A stretch of DNA of 35,033 bases, from positions 1-35,033 of the forward strand of contig NZ_BONY01000091.1 in assembly GCF_016862955.1 (NCBI RefSeq). The letters are read 5' to 3'. Positions 8,700-16,179 of the stretch are shown here, piece by piece. The stretch is from Rhizocola hellebori. GTDB lineage: Bacteria; Actinomycetota; Actinomycetes; Mycobacteriales; Micromonosporaceae. A program made the position numbers and the translations under genes. A model generated the notes under the pieces. It did no database searches, was not told where the DNA came from, and saw nothing but the letters and a program-made list of their open reading frames with translations. Position 1 is the stretch's first letter; each line of letters begins with the position of its first letter.

Positions 8700-8736
8700 G
8701 ACTTCCAGAGGACTTCCAGAGCGACGTACGCAAGAT
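8700..8736 (+). promoter_or_regulatory. Candidate SARP operator and -10 box
   Basis: GACTTCCAGAG occurs twice in perfect tandem (8700-8710, 8711-8721), an 11-bp period equal to one helical turn. SARPs are known to bind heptamer direct repeats of this period placed about 8 bp before the -10 element. CAAGAT at 8731-8736 is a plausible -10 at about that distance. The site is about 50 bases before the ATG at 8773 and in the region divergent from the SARP gene, so it is a natural target. Confidence 0.55.
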
Positions 8737-8772
8737 GGGCCGGTCAACTCCTCTACCCTTTGGAGGTCTCCT

Positions 8773-10653
8773 ATGCGTATCAAGCGTTTTGCGGGGACGA
8801 TGCTGATGATGGCGGCTACCGCTGTTATCGCGGCATCCCCTGCGTCGGCCGCGCCGGCGGATGGAACATGGTCGTGCACCATTCCGGCCGGATATACCTA
8901 TGACGACTCTCGGACATCGGGCATATGCCCGGCAAATCCCAACGGGCGTAACTACTTCCGTCTTCGGGTGCCCGTGGACAACCTCTGGGCGTGTTTGGTC
9001 CCCTCCGGCTTCACCTACGGATACTCCGAGACCTCGGCGAGCTGCCCGCCTTCCGCGGACGGCAAGAACCGAATGCTGCTGCGCGTTCCCGTGGACCGGC
9101 TGTGGGCATGCCTGGTTCCTGACGGATTCACCTACGACAGTTCGGAAACATCGGCCAGCTGCCCGGCTAAGGTGGGTGGCCGAAACCGAGTCCATCTGCG
9201 AGTCCCGGCCGACCATCTAGGCGCCTGTCTCGTCCCGACGGGGTTCACCTTCGACAGTTCGGAAAACTCCGGCAGCTGCCCGCCGGCGCTCAACGGGCGT
9301 AACTTCGCCTACTTACGGATGCCCGTCGACGGTCTGTGGGCCTGTGCTGTACCTGCCGGATTCACCTTCGACAGCAGTAGCAATTCCGGCTCGTGCCCAC
9401 CGGCCGCTGACGGCAGAAACTATTTCCGGCTGCGCGGCAAGCCCGGCCCTCCCACCGATCTCCAAGCAACGGCCGGCAACGGCAGCGCGAGCCTGACCTG
9501 GCGACGGCCAGCCTCAGCGCCAAGCGGCTCCATCACCAGCTATACGATCACCGCCAGCCCCGGTGGAGCGACCACTACCGCGCCAGGCACCACGACCAGC
9601 GCGACAATCAACAATCTGACCAACGGCACTACCTACACCTTCACTATGACCGCGACCAACAGCTACGGCACCAGCATGCCTTCAGCGCCCTCGAACAGCG
9701 TCACCCCGATCGCGCCCACACCACCCGGAGCACCGAGTAACGTCACCGCGGTGGCCGGCTACGCCGCGGCGACCGTCTCATGGTCCACGCCGCCAAGCAA
9801 CGGCAGCCCCATCACCGGCTACACGGTCACCTCATCGCCCGGCGGGATCACCACGTCCACGGCCGCGTCGACCGCCACCATTGGCGGACTGACCTCGGGC
9901 ACCACGTATACGTTCACCGTGACCGCCACCAATGCCGCAGGCATAGGGCCTGTCTCGGCACCTTCAAATCCCGTTATCCCGCTGCGCCCGGCTGGATTCG
10001 ACGCCGACAACGCCTTCGGCACGTACGCAGCAGGCATCACCTGGACGAAGGGCGGCAATCACTGGGCAGACGTCAACGGCGACGGCCAATCCGACTTTGT
10101 CTACCTTGAGAGCGGGACAGCCAACTGGCACGTTGCGCTCAGCACCGGCTCATCGCTCGGCCCGGACACGGTCTGGGGAACCAGCAACTCACCGATCAAA
10201 TGGGACACCGGAGACGGCCCCCGCACAGCCGACGTCAACAACGACGGCCGCCAGGACATCATCTACTACGAAGCAGGCACCGGCGCCACCTGGCATGTAC
10301 TGCTCAGCACCACAACCGGATTCGCCACCGACACGATATGGGCCACCACCACAGACGGCATCTCCAGCTACGGCGGCCAGCACCAATTCTTCCTCGTCGA
10401 CGCCGACGGCGACCACCGAACCGACATCGTCTACCTCAAAGACGGAACGCTGACCTGGCGGGCAGCCCTATCCTCCGCAGGAACCCCCACCACCCTCGGC
10501 CCAGACCAGACATACGGCACCCAAACCTTCGCCACCACCGCCACCGGCGGCTACCACGCCCACTACTGGACAGACCTCAACAACGACAACCGAACCGACC
10601 TCACCTACCTCAAGGCAGGTACATCTACCATCCAAGCCGGGCTTTCCCGATGA
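8773..10653 (+). CDS. Secreted protein: five 39-aa Cys repeats, two FN3 domains, FG-GAP repeats
   Basis: The ATG at 8773 is chosen because GGAGG lies 6 bases upstream and a signal peptide follows directly (MRIKRF, hydrophobic core, ASA/APA cleavage near residue 25). The mature protein (about 600 residues) starts with five repeats of 39 residues (about 28-222). Each has a W-x-C near its start, P-x-G-F/Y-T-Y/F, a second Cys before Pro, and GRN-x3-LR-x-P. Two Cys per unit suggests one disulfide each. Two fibronectin III domains (about 222-315 and 315-405) and a C-terminal VCBS/FG-GAP-like region (405-626; DVNGDGQSDFVYL) follow. It is probably an extracellular adhesion or carbohydrate-binding protein; no catalytic motif is seen. 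I do not recognise the Cys repeat as a named domain. Confidence 0.88.
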   Translation: MRIKRFAGTMLMMAATAVIAASPASAAPADGTWSCTIPAGYTYDDSRTSGICPANPNGRNYFRLRVPVDNLWACLVPSGFTYGYSETSASCPPSADGKNRMLLRVPVDRLWACLVPDGFTYDSSETSASCPAKVGGRNRVHLRVPADHLGACLVPTGFTFDSSENSGSCPPALNGRNFAYLRMPVDGLWACAVPAGFTFDSSSNSGSCPPAADGRNYFRLRGKPGPPTDLQATAGNGSASLTWRRPASAPSGSITSYTITASPGGATTTAPGTTTSATINNLTNGTTYTFTMTATNSYGTSMPSAPSNSVTPIAPTPPGAPSNVTAVAGYAAATVSWSTPPSNGSPITGYTVTSSPGGITTSTAASTATIGGLTSGTTYTFTVTATNAAGIGPVSAPSNPVIPLRPAGFDADNAFGTYAAGITWTKGGNHWADVNGDGQSDFVYLESGTANWHVALSTGSSLGPDTVWGTSNSPIKWDTGDGPRTADVNNDGRQDIIYYEAGTGATWHVLLSTTTGFATDTIWATTTDGISSYGGQHQFFLVDADGDHRTDIVYLKDGTLTWRAALSSAGTPTTLGPDQTYGTQTFATTATGGYHAHYWTDLNNDNRTDLTYLKAGTSTIQAGLSR

Positions 10654-10695
10654 CTTTGGTTGGTGAGGCGTCCGAAGACGCCTCACCAACCAAAG
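10654..10695. terminator. 19-bp perfect hairpin
   Basis: CTTTGGTTGGTGAGGCGTC and its exact complement flank the tetraloop CGAA, beginning on the base after the stop codon. It ends the Cys-repeat gene. Its symmetry could also stop transcripts of the convergent gene that ends at 10890. Confidence 0.9.
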
Positions 10696-10889
10696 CTACG
10701 ACTCAATGCAGGACAATTGGATCAGCGACCGCGGATAGCGCGACAGATTTTGCGGAGCGATGTGTAACAGGGCGCGGATCGCGCTCGCCGATAAGGCCCC
10801 TCGATCTCTTCTGGGCTTGTTTTGAGAGAGCGATGTGGCGGAGCGGACCGGTTATTGTCTCGAAGCTCTAGCGCGAGGCGTAACAGCAT

Positions 10890-12494
10890 CTATCGCAGCA
10901 GCGTGACATTGATTCGCATCACATCTGCGGACGTGGGCGGTGTCGTGACAATTTCAATCATGGCCCATCTAGAGTCGTGCGTGCGTACACAAAGGCGAGA
11001 GCCAATGCTGAGCGCCGATATTGGGACATTGCCGACTTTCGTTAGGTCCGTCAAACTCAGACAAGTCTTCGGATCGGCGTTGGCGATGGGGTAGTGCATC
11101 TCGTTGTAATTCCCGCTGCCGCTCGGCTTTTGAACGCCGCTTAGCCGCGGGTTGGAGACCTCGCGATAAAGGTCACGGCATTCGGGATTCAAGTTCTGCC
11201 CGCCGGCGCACGCCCCTGTTTTACTCGGGTCCAGCACGTCTAGGTCATAACCCCAGCCCGGCCGTAGATCCAGTGTGAACTGGCTCGCGATGTCCGACAA
11301 GGCTGTCGTCCCGTCGCGATAGGCACTGAGCGGCGATTCCTTGCCGCTACTGTCTACCGCGGCTATGGCATACCGATAGGTAGTCTCGGGCATCAACCCG
11401 GTGTCTTGCATTGAGCGGGCATCCGATGTCAGCGTCTTGTGAAGCTGGTTGTTGCGATAGATGTTGTATCGAGCGATTGGACTACCGCCAGCCTTCGCGG
11501 CCATCCAGGACATGGTGATGGTCGTCTGGGTGCTGGTGGTAATGGTGAAACCGGTGGGGGTTTGGGGTCCGGCTCCATTGCCAGGGTTTCCGCCACCCCC
11601 TGATGGCGGAGGTATGCTGATCATCGAAGGCATGCGGACGGTTGCCGGGTTGCTGTCGCCCGACTGTTCCGATCGGCTCGCGTCATTGGCGCGGACGGTG
11701 TAGCTGTAGAAGCTATCCGGTGTCGTGGCGGCATCTACAAAGATAGTGCCTTCTGCGTTGCCTACCGAAATGCCATCGCGCAGGATCGTGTAGAAATTGG
11801 CCGCTGGCCCGTCCCCGGCAATCCAGGAAAGGCGCACCGAGTTCGGGCCGAGCACAGCTGCCATGAGTTCTCTGGGCGGCATCAAGGTCGTCGAGCGTTT
11901 AGGAACGGCAACAGTGACAAGCGCCTTAGCCGACATTCGACCACTCGCGTCGATGGCGACCGCATAATATTCGTACCGGGACCCAGCAATTACGTCGTCA
12001 TCCACACAGGTATTCGTTTTGCGCGGAGGACAGACCGGATCATCACTACCGCTGCCGTTGATTCGATAGACCGCAAATTCCCTTGTCGCGAGCTCCTTGC
12101 TTGACACAGCCCACGTAATCTTGACCTGGTCATGCGTAGGCTCTGCCACTAGGTCCTTTGGCGCTGAGGGCGTTGGGTCGGGGGTGAAGATGTAAGCACT
12201 CACAACCCCGATGACAGCGATCCCTGCCAGAATCCTCGTGACCGTCGGGTGAATGTTCTTCGCGAACTGATAGGCGACGATACATGCACCGAGGAAGGCG
12301 ACAGCGTTGCGGATGTTTGGCTCGATGTCCAGCTTGCTCTCTTGCACAAAGAAGACGGCCATGGCCGCGAGGATCCCCACTGCAATGACCACGTCTTTGA
12401 GCGCTGGTCTGCGTGGCGCACCCCCCGGATGCATGGCAGGCAGACTTCCGTCACCTTCGGGATTGGACATGCGCGAGAATCTATCAACGGACAT
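10890..12494 (-). CDS. Membrane-anchored protein with three FN3 domains
   Basis: 534 residues. A short cytosolic N-terminus precedes three hydrophobic helices (about 31-50, 60-78, 85-104). Three fibronectin III domains (about 110-195, 205-290, 318-400) follow, with a Gly/Pro linker (PPPSGGGGNPGNG) before the third. The last ~130 residues hold four Cys and end with SRLCVRTHDSRWAMIEI. This 'LCVRT...R.A' signature is known at the C-terminus of many actinobacterial exported proteins. With three helices the bulk should lie outside the cell. A second start (MSNPEGDG, 12470) is possible; neither has a clear ribosome binding site. It converges with the Cys-repeat gene and may display a related surface structure. 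No enzymatic motif. Confidence 0.82.
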   Translation of the reverse strand: MSVDRFSRMSNPEGDGSLPAMHPGGAPRRPALKDVVIAVGILAAMAVFFVQESKLDIEPNIRNAVAFLGACIVAYQFAKNIHPTVTRILAGIAVIGVVSAYIFTPDPTPSAPKDLVAEPTHDQVKITWAVSSKELATREFAVYRINGSGSDDPVCPPRKTNTCVDDDVIAGSRYEYYAVAIDASGRMSAKALVTVAVPKRSTTLMPPRELMAAVLGPNSVRLSWIAGDGPAANFYTILRDGISVGNAEGTIFVDAATTPDSFYSYTVRANDASRSEQSGDSNPATVRMPSMISIPPPSGGGGNPGNGAGPQTPTGFTITTSTQTTITMSWMAAKAGGSPIARYNIYRNNQLHKTLTSDARSMQDTGLMPETTYRYAIAAVDSSGKESPLSAYRDGTTALSDIASQFTLDLRPGWGYDLDVLDPSKTGACAGGQNLNPECRDLYREVSNPRLSGVQKPSGSGNYNEMHYPIANADPKTCLSLTDLTKVGNVPISALSIGSRLCVRTHDSRWAMIEIVTTPPTSADVMRINVTLLR

Positions 12495-12502
12495 CTGGCG
12501 TT

Positions 12503-12530
12503 CTAGTCGCCAAACCGGATAGACGACTAG
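12503..12530. promoter_or_regulatory. Inverted repeat before the FN3 membrane gene
   Basis: CTAGTCG (12503-12509) and CGACTAG (12524-12530) form an inverted repeat about 10 bases upstream of the minus-strand start at 12494; a related half (CTAGTTGGCG) occurs near 12546. It could be an operator. No promoter boxes were identified with confidence. Confidence 0.3.
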
Positions 12531-12675
12531 GTAGATCGTACATTTCTAGTTGGCGCTAACAGTGAGTCCGACCACGATCAGCCAGTAGGCGATGAACATC
12601 CGATGGCGGCCCGGCTTGCCCGACCTACCCGTATCGTCGATATTGATTCATTTCCCTCACGATAGGCTGCGACCC

Positions 12676-12834
12676 GTGTCCAGGTCCGTGTGCCTCGCTG
12701 GTCTCCTCACGGTCACCCTGCTCGTGGCGGGCTGCGGCAACGCAAAGCCACCGCCGCAGATCAATCTGCCCAGCTTCCTGCCGCTGCCGGTCGTCGATCC
12801 ATGCCGCCCACGTTCACCGGTTGCGTGCGACTAA
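12676..12834 (+). CDS. Small lipoprotein, possibly truncated
   Basis: A GTG start gives a 52-residue peptide with a positively charged start, a hydrophobic stretch and the lipobox LVAGC. Cleavage before the Cys would leave about 33 residues (GNAKPPPQINLPSFLPLPVVDPC). TAGGCT at about 12664-12669, some 7 bases before the GTG, resembles a -10 box of a leaderless transcript. The mature part looks like the proline-rich start of a longer lipoprotein such as the DUF3558 type, so it may be a truncated remnant. It stops three bases before a hairpin. Confidence 0.5.
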   Translation: MSRSVCLAGLLTVTLLVAGCGNAKPPPQINLPSFLPLPVVDPCRPRSPVACD

Positions 12835-12836
12835 TG

Positions 12837-12852
12837 CGTCGCTTCAGCGACG
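12837..12852. terminator. Short hairpin after the lipoprotein
   Basis: CGTCGC-TTCA-GCGACG directly follows the stop codon. Six pairs and no T-tract make it a weak terminator candidate. Confidence 0.4.
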
Positions 12853-13047
12853 ATGAAGAATTCGTCGCGACGGCCCTGACAACCTCACGCTACCGTGGCG
12901 CCAACGGTTGAAGTCCACGCCTCCATAGCGCTTGGGTAAAGGACGACCGACGGGATCGCGCGGTGCGAGGCGTTGGATGGCAATGCTCGGCAGCATAGCT
13001 ATAGACAGCTTGCACTGGTGTCTTGGGCAAGGGAGGTCTTTGGGACA

Positions 13048-15366
13048 ATGTTGGAAGAGCTGCGTCGACTCCACGAGGCGGTCGGAGGACCATCCCTGCG
13101 CTTTCTCACTGAGCATGCCAAGCGTGAGGGCCGTCGAGTTTCAAGGTCGGCGTTCGGGGACCTGCTCAGCGGAAAAGGAAAGCCGCGGCTGCAGACTGTG
13201 GAGGCATTCGTCTCCGGGTGCGCTGCCTATGCGCGAACCCGCATGCCCCCGATCCGCGTGGCCGCGAGCGATGTCGACATGTCGATATGGCGTGATCGTT
13301 ACGCCACCACGTACTCGGCACCGCCACTCGTTCGGAGTGTCCGAGAAGTGCAAACACCTGTGCTCAGGCAGCTGCCCCGACGAGTGGGTCTTCTAGCTGG
13401 TCGACAGACGCAGCTGAGCGAGTTGGACGATTTGCTGGCTGAATCCTCCACTGGCAAGGGTGATACTCCTGCGCTTGCCGCCATCACCGGCACCGCTGGG
13501 GTTGGGAAGAGCACATTGGCAGTCTGGTGGGCGCATCAGGTCAGCACAAAGTTTCCCGACGGGCAGCTATATATCAACCTGCGTGGGTTCGCCGCCGGGA
13601 CCGCGCTGGCGGTCGAGGATGCCCTGCGCCAGTTCCTTGAGGCATTCGAGGTTCCGCCCGACCATCTTCCCGTGAGCGTGGAAGCACAGGCAGCGCTATT
13701 CCGCACTCTGATGGCCGAACGGAAGGTACTCGTGTTGCTGGACAATGCACGCGACGCCGAGCAGGTGCGTCCACTGCTTCCCGGCTCGACAGGCTGTTTC
13801 ACGTTGGTGACCAGCCGAAACGATGTTGCCGGCCTGGTCGCGCGGGAGGGGGCACGCCCGGTTACCTTGAATCTGCTAACGGCAGGCGAAGCGCAGCAGT
13901 TGCTGATCCAACGCCTTGGTGCCGAGCGAGTGGCCGCCGAACCCGATGCTGCACAAAGCATCATCGCCGGGTGCGCACGGCTGCCGCTGGCCTTGGCAGT
14001 CGTGGCAGCTCGCGCGGCGACCCAACCGCAATCTTCGCTCTCCCTGCTTGCCAGGCAACTTCGGCACGTCGACGCACAGCTCAATATGCTCACGGCCGGC
14101 GACGCCGTCAGTGATGTGCGCGCCGCGCTGTCCTGGTCCTATCAAGCCTTGGGGGCGGACGCTGCGCGACTCTTCCGGCTGATGGGCACGCATCCAGGCC
14201 CCGATATTGCCACTGCGGCGGTGGCCAGTCTTGCCGGTGTTCCAATCGCGCACGCAATGTCGCTGCTTAGCCAACTGGCTCAGGCGAATTTGTTAACCGA
14301 GGAGGCGTCGGGCCGCTATTACTTGCATGACTTGCTGCGAGCCTACGCCGTTGATCTGACCCAGGAGCTAGACAGCACGGATGATTGCCGGCGAGCACAC
14401 CATCGAATCCTCGACCATTACCTGCACACGGCTCACATGGCAGCGCGATTGCTGGAGCCCCACCGCGAAAACATCATCCTGGCGCAGCCGCAACCAGGCG
14501 TGATCCCTGAGGATCTCTACGACTACGAACACGCGATGGCCTGGTTTTCGGCCGAACGATCAGTCATGCTGGCCAGCATTGAGCTAGCGGCAAGCAACGG
14601 GTTCGATCTACACACCGCGCAGCTGGCCTGGACCCTCACGACCTTCTTCTACCTTCGCGGGTATTGGCAGGACTGGGCAGCTGTCCAGCACACCACGCTT
14701 CGCACGGCGCAGCGCTCGCGGGACCAGACAGGACAGGCCCGCGCGCACCGACATGTGGCAAGCGCCTACATCAGACTTGCTCGCTACGACGACGCTATCG
14801 GACACCTTCGCCGCGCGCTGGCCCTGCTGGCCGAACTCGACGATTCTGACAACGCGGCCGGTATCCACTACAGCATCGCCTGGGCGCTGGATCTGTCGGA
14901 GCAGCATCATGAGGCGCTGCAGCACGCCCGGCGGGCTATGGCCATGTACCAAGCCGCCGGCCAGCGAATTGGACACGCCGACTCCCTAAACCTGATCGGT
15001 TGGTGTCACGCTAAGCTCGGCCACTACCGGCAAGCTGTCACCTACTGTCGGAAGGCCCTCCTCGTCCATCAACAGCTTGGCGATCGCCACGGGGAGGCCG
15101 GTACGTGGGATAGCCTCGGCTACGCCCACTCTCGCCTAGGTCAGCACGCCAAGGCAACCGCCGACTATGAGCGTGCCATCACCCTGTACCGGAATCTGGG
15201 TGATCTCTACAACGAGGCCGACACCCTCGCCCACGCGGGCGACAACCATCTTGCTGCTGGTGATCACGAGGCGGCTGTCGAGGATTGGCGACGAGCGGTA
15301 ACTATTCTCGACGAGCTGGGGCATCCAGACGCGTACAAGGTCCGTGCCAAAATGGCCGACCATTGA
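13048..15366 (+). CDS. HTH-NB-ARC-TPR STAND protein (paralogue 1)
   Basis: 772 residues from the ATG at 13048. I chose this start because GGGAGG precedes it and because the protein then aligns from residue 1 with the paralogue at 16180. Residues 1-65 form a small helical HTH-like domain containing VSRSAFGDLLSGKGKPR, common in actinobacterial STAND proteins. The NB-ARC ATPase has Walker A GTAGVGKS (148-155), Walker B VLVLLD (227-232), a TSR motif and CARLPLALA. TPRs fill the C-terminal third. Unlike the protein at 5572 it lacks the winged-helix/BTAD pair, so DNA binding would rest on the N-terminal helices or be absent. It likely acts as an ATP-gated switch, in regulation or in self/non-self sensing. 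Confidence 0.9.
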   Translation: MLEELRRLHEAVGGPSLRFLTEHAKREGRRVSRSAFGDLLSGKGKPRLQTVEAFVSGCAAYARTRMPPIRVAASDVDMSIWRDRYATTYSAPPLVRSVREVQTPVLRQLPRRVGLLAGRQTQLSELDDLLAESSTGKGDTPALAAITGTAGVGKSTLAVWWAHQVSTKFPDGQLYINLRGFAAGTALAVEDALRQFLEAFEVPPDHLPVSVEAQAALFRTLMAERKVLVLLDNARDAEQVRPLLPGSTGCFTLVTSRNDVAGLVAREGARPVTLNLLTAGEAQQLLIQRLGAERVAAEPDAAQSIIAGCARLPLALAVVAARAATQPQSSLSLLARQLRHVDAQLNMLTAGDAVSDVRAALSWSYQALGADAARLFRLMGTHPGPDIATAAVASLAGVPIAHAMSLLSQLAQANLLTEEASGRYYLHDLLRAYAVDLTQELDSTDDCRRAHHRILDHYLHTAHMAARLLEPHRENIILAQPQPGVIPEDLYDYEHAMAWFSAERSVMLASIELAASNGFDLHTAQLAWTLTTFFYLRGYWQDWAAVQHTTLRTAQRSRDQTGQARAHRHVASAYIRLARYDDAIGHLRRALALLAELDDSDNAAGIHYSIAWALDLSEQHHEALQHARRAMAMYQAAGQRIGHADSLNLIGWCHAKLGHYRQAVTYCRKALLVHQQLGDRHGEAGTWDSLGYAHSRLGQHAKATADYERAITLYRNLGDLYNEADTLAHAGDNHLAAGDHEAAVEDWRRAVTILDELGHPDAYKVRAKMADH

Positions 15367-15531
15367 GGTTCTGCGGGACACGACGGCCCTGGCAGCGAAG
15401 CACTATGAGCCGATTGGAACGACCTCCCAGCTCGCGCATGATGAGACGGAGCGGACCGGGCCCGCGTGCCGCGGGCCTTGGCGAGCGGCGACGATACGAC
15501 GTGGACGCGCAGACTCAGATACCGCCGATGG

Positions 15532-15969
15532 TCAGGGGTTTCTGCCACTGCGGCGTGCACGAGGGCCTATCAACCCCGTTGCGCCCGCGTCCGCCGCGCC
15601 AGCATTCCCGACGACAACCTCATGCTCACGATGTCCGTTTGCCATGCCCGATCGGACATCGAGCGCCAACCACCCATGAACGCAGCAAGCAAAGGCATGA
15701 ACGCGTTCAGGTTGGTGCTCTGCATGCGCCGTGGCGTGAAGGGCCAGGTGCGCACCGATCAGCGCTGTCACATGATGGCGGTGTTCGAGCTCTTGCAAGG
15801 CCGTGAGCCAGCCAGCCGAGCCTGCCCAGCAGCAGACCAACGCGACCAGCAACATGCCTGTTGACCAATCCCATGCTGAGGTCACGAGGTTAGTCAGGAC
15901 GCCGACGCCGACCGCCAGCGTCGTGGTCATCCCAGCCGCGAGTACGCGCCAGACCTGCCCGCGCTTCAT
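15532..15969 (-). CDS. Small two-TM protein between STAND paralogues
   Basis: The ATG at 15969 has GAAGGG five bases upstream and starts MKRGQVWRVLAAGMTTTL. Two hydrophobic helices (about 8-28 and 36-56) precede ALQELEHRHHVTALIGAHL, a His-rich amphipathic part. The last ~50 residues are Gly/Arg-rich and may be only an open frame. The gene lies antisense in the gap between the two STAND genes. Small membrane proteins beside STAND ATPases can be effectors, but no family was recognised and this role is inference. Confidence 0.5.
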   Translation of the reverse strand: MKRGQVWRVLAAGMTTTLAVGVGVLTNLVTSAWDWSTGMLLVALVCCWAGSAGWLTALQELEHRHHVTALIGAHLALHATAHAEHQPERVHAFACCVHGWLALDVRSGMANGHREHEVVVGNAGAADAGATGLIGPRARRSGRNP

Positions 15970-16179
15970 CTGCACCCTTCAGATCACTGTCTGCCATCCG
16001 GCAATGCGCTGGTGCAGCCTGCGGAAACGACTCCACGTGGTTGAACTGGATGCGACCCATGCTTGCCCGATCCAGGCTTGCCCTCAGTGCGTCCAGCTTT
16101 GGCCAGTTCAGAAACTGGATACCGGCTGTTGAGCGCTGAACTATTACGATGAGGTCCGCCGAGGAAACGGAGCGCGCGC

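Noticed and set aside
8647-8772. Upstream extension of the Cys-repeat protein
   Set aside because: It would cover the operator-like repeat and hide the signal peptide; GGAGG supports 8773.
8854-9440. Regular 117-bp DNA repeat considered as a CRISPR-like or non-coding array
   Set aside because: The repeat is fully explained by the 39-residue protein repeat in frame; there are no spacers.
10200-10871. Long Arg/His-rich plus-strand frame
   Set aside because: It is a shadow of the FG-GAP region in a high-GC gene and runs through the terminator hairpin.
12973-13047. Extended start of STAND paralogue 1
   Set aside because: The extra 25 residues have no counterpart in paralogue 2, and the ribosome binding site lies before 13048.
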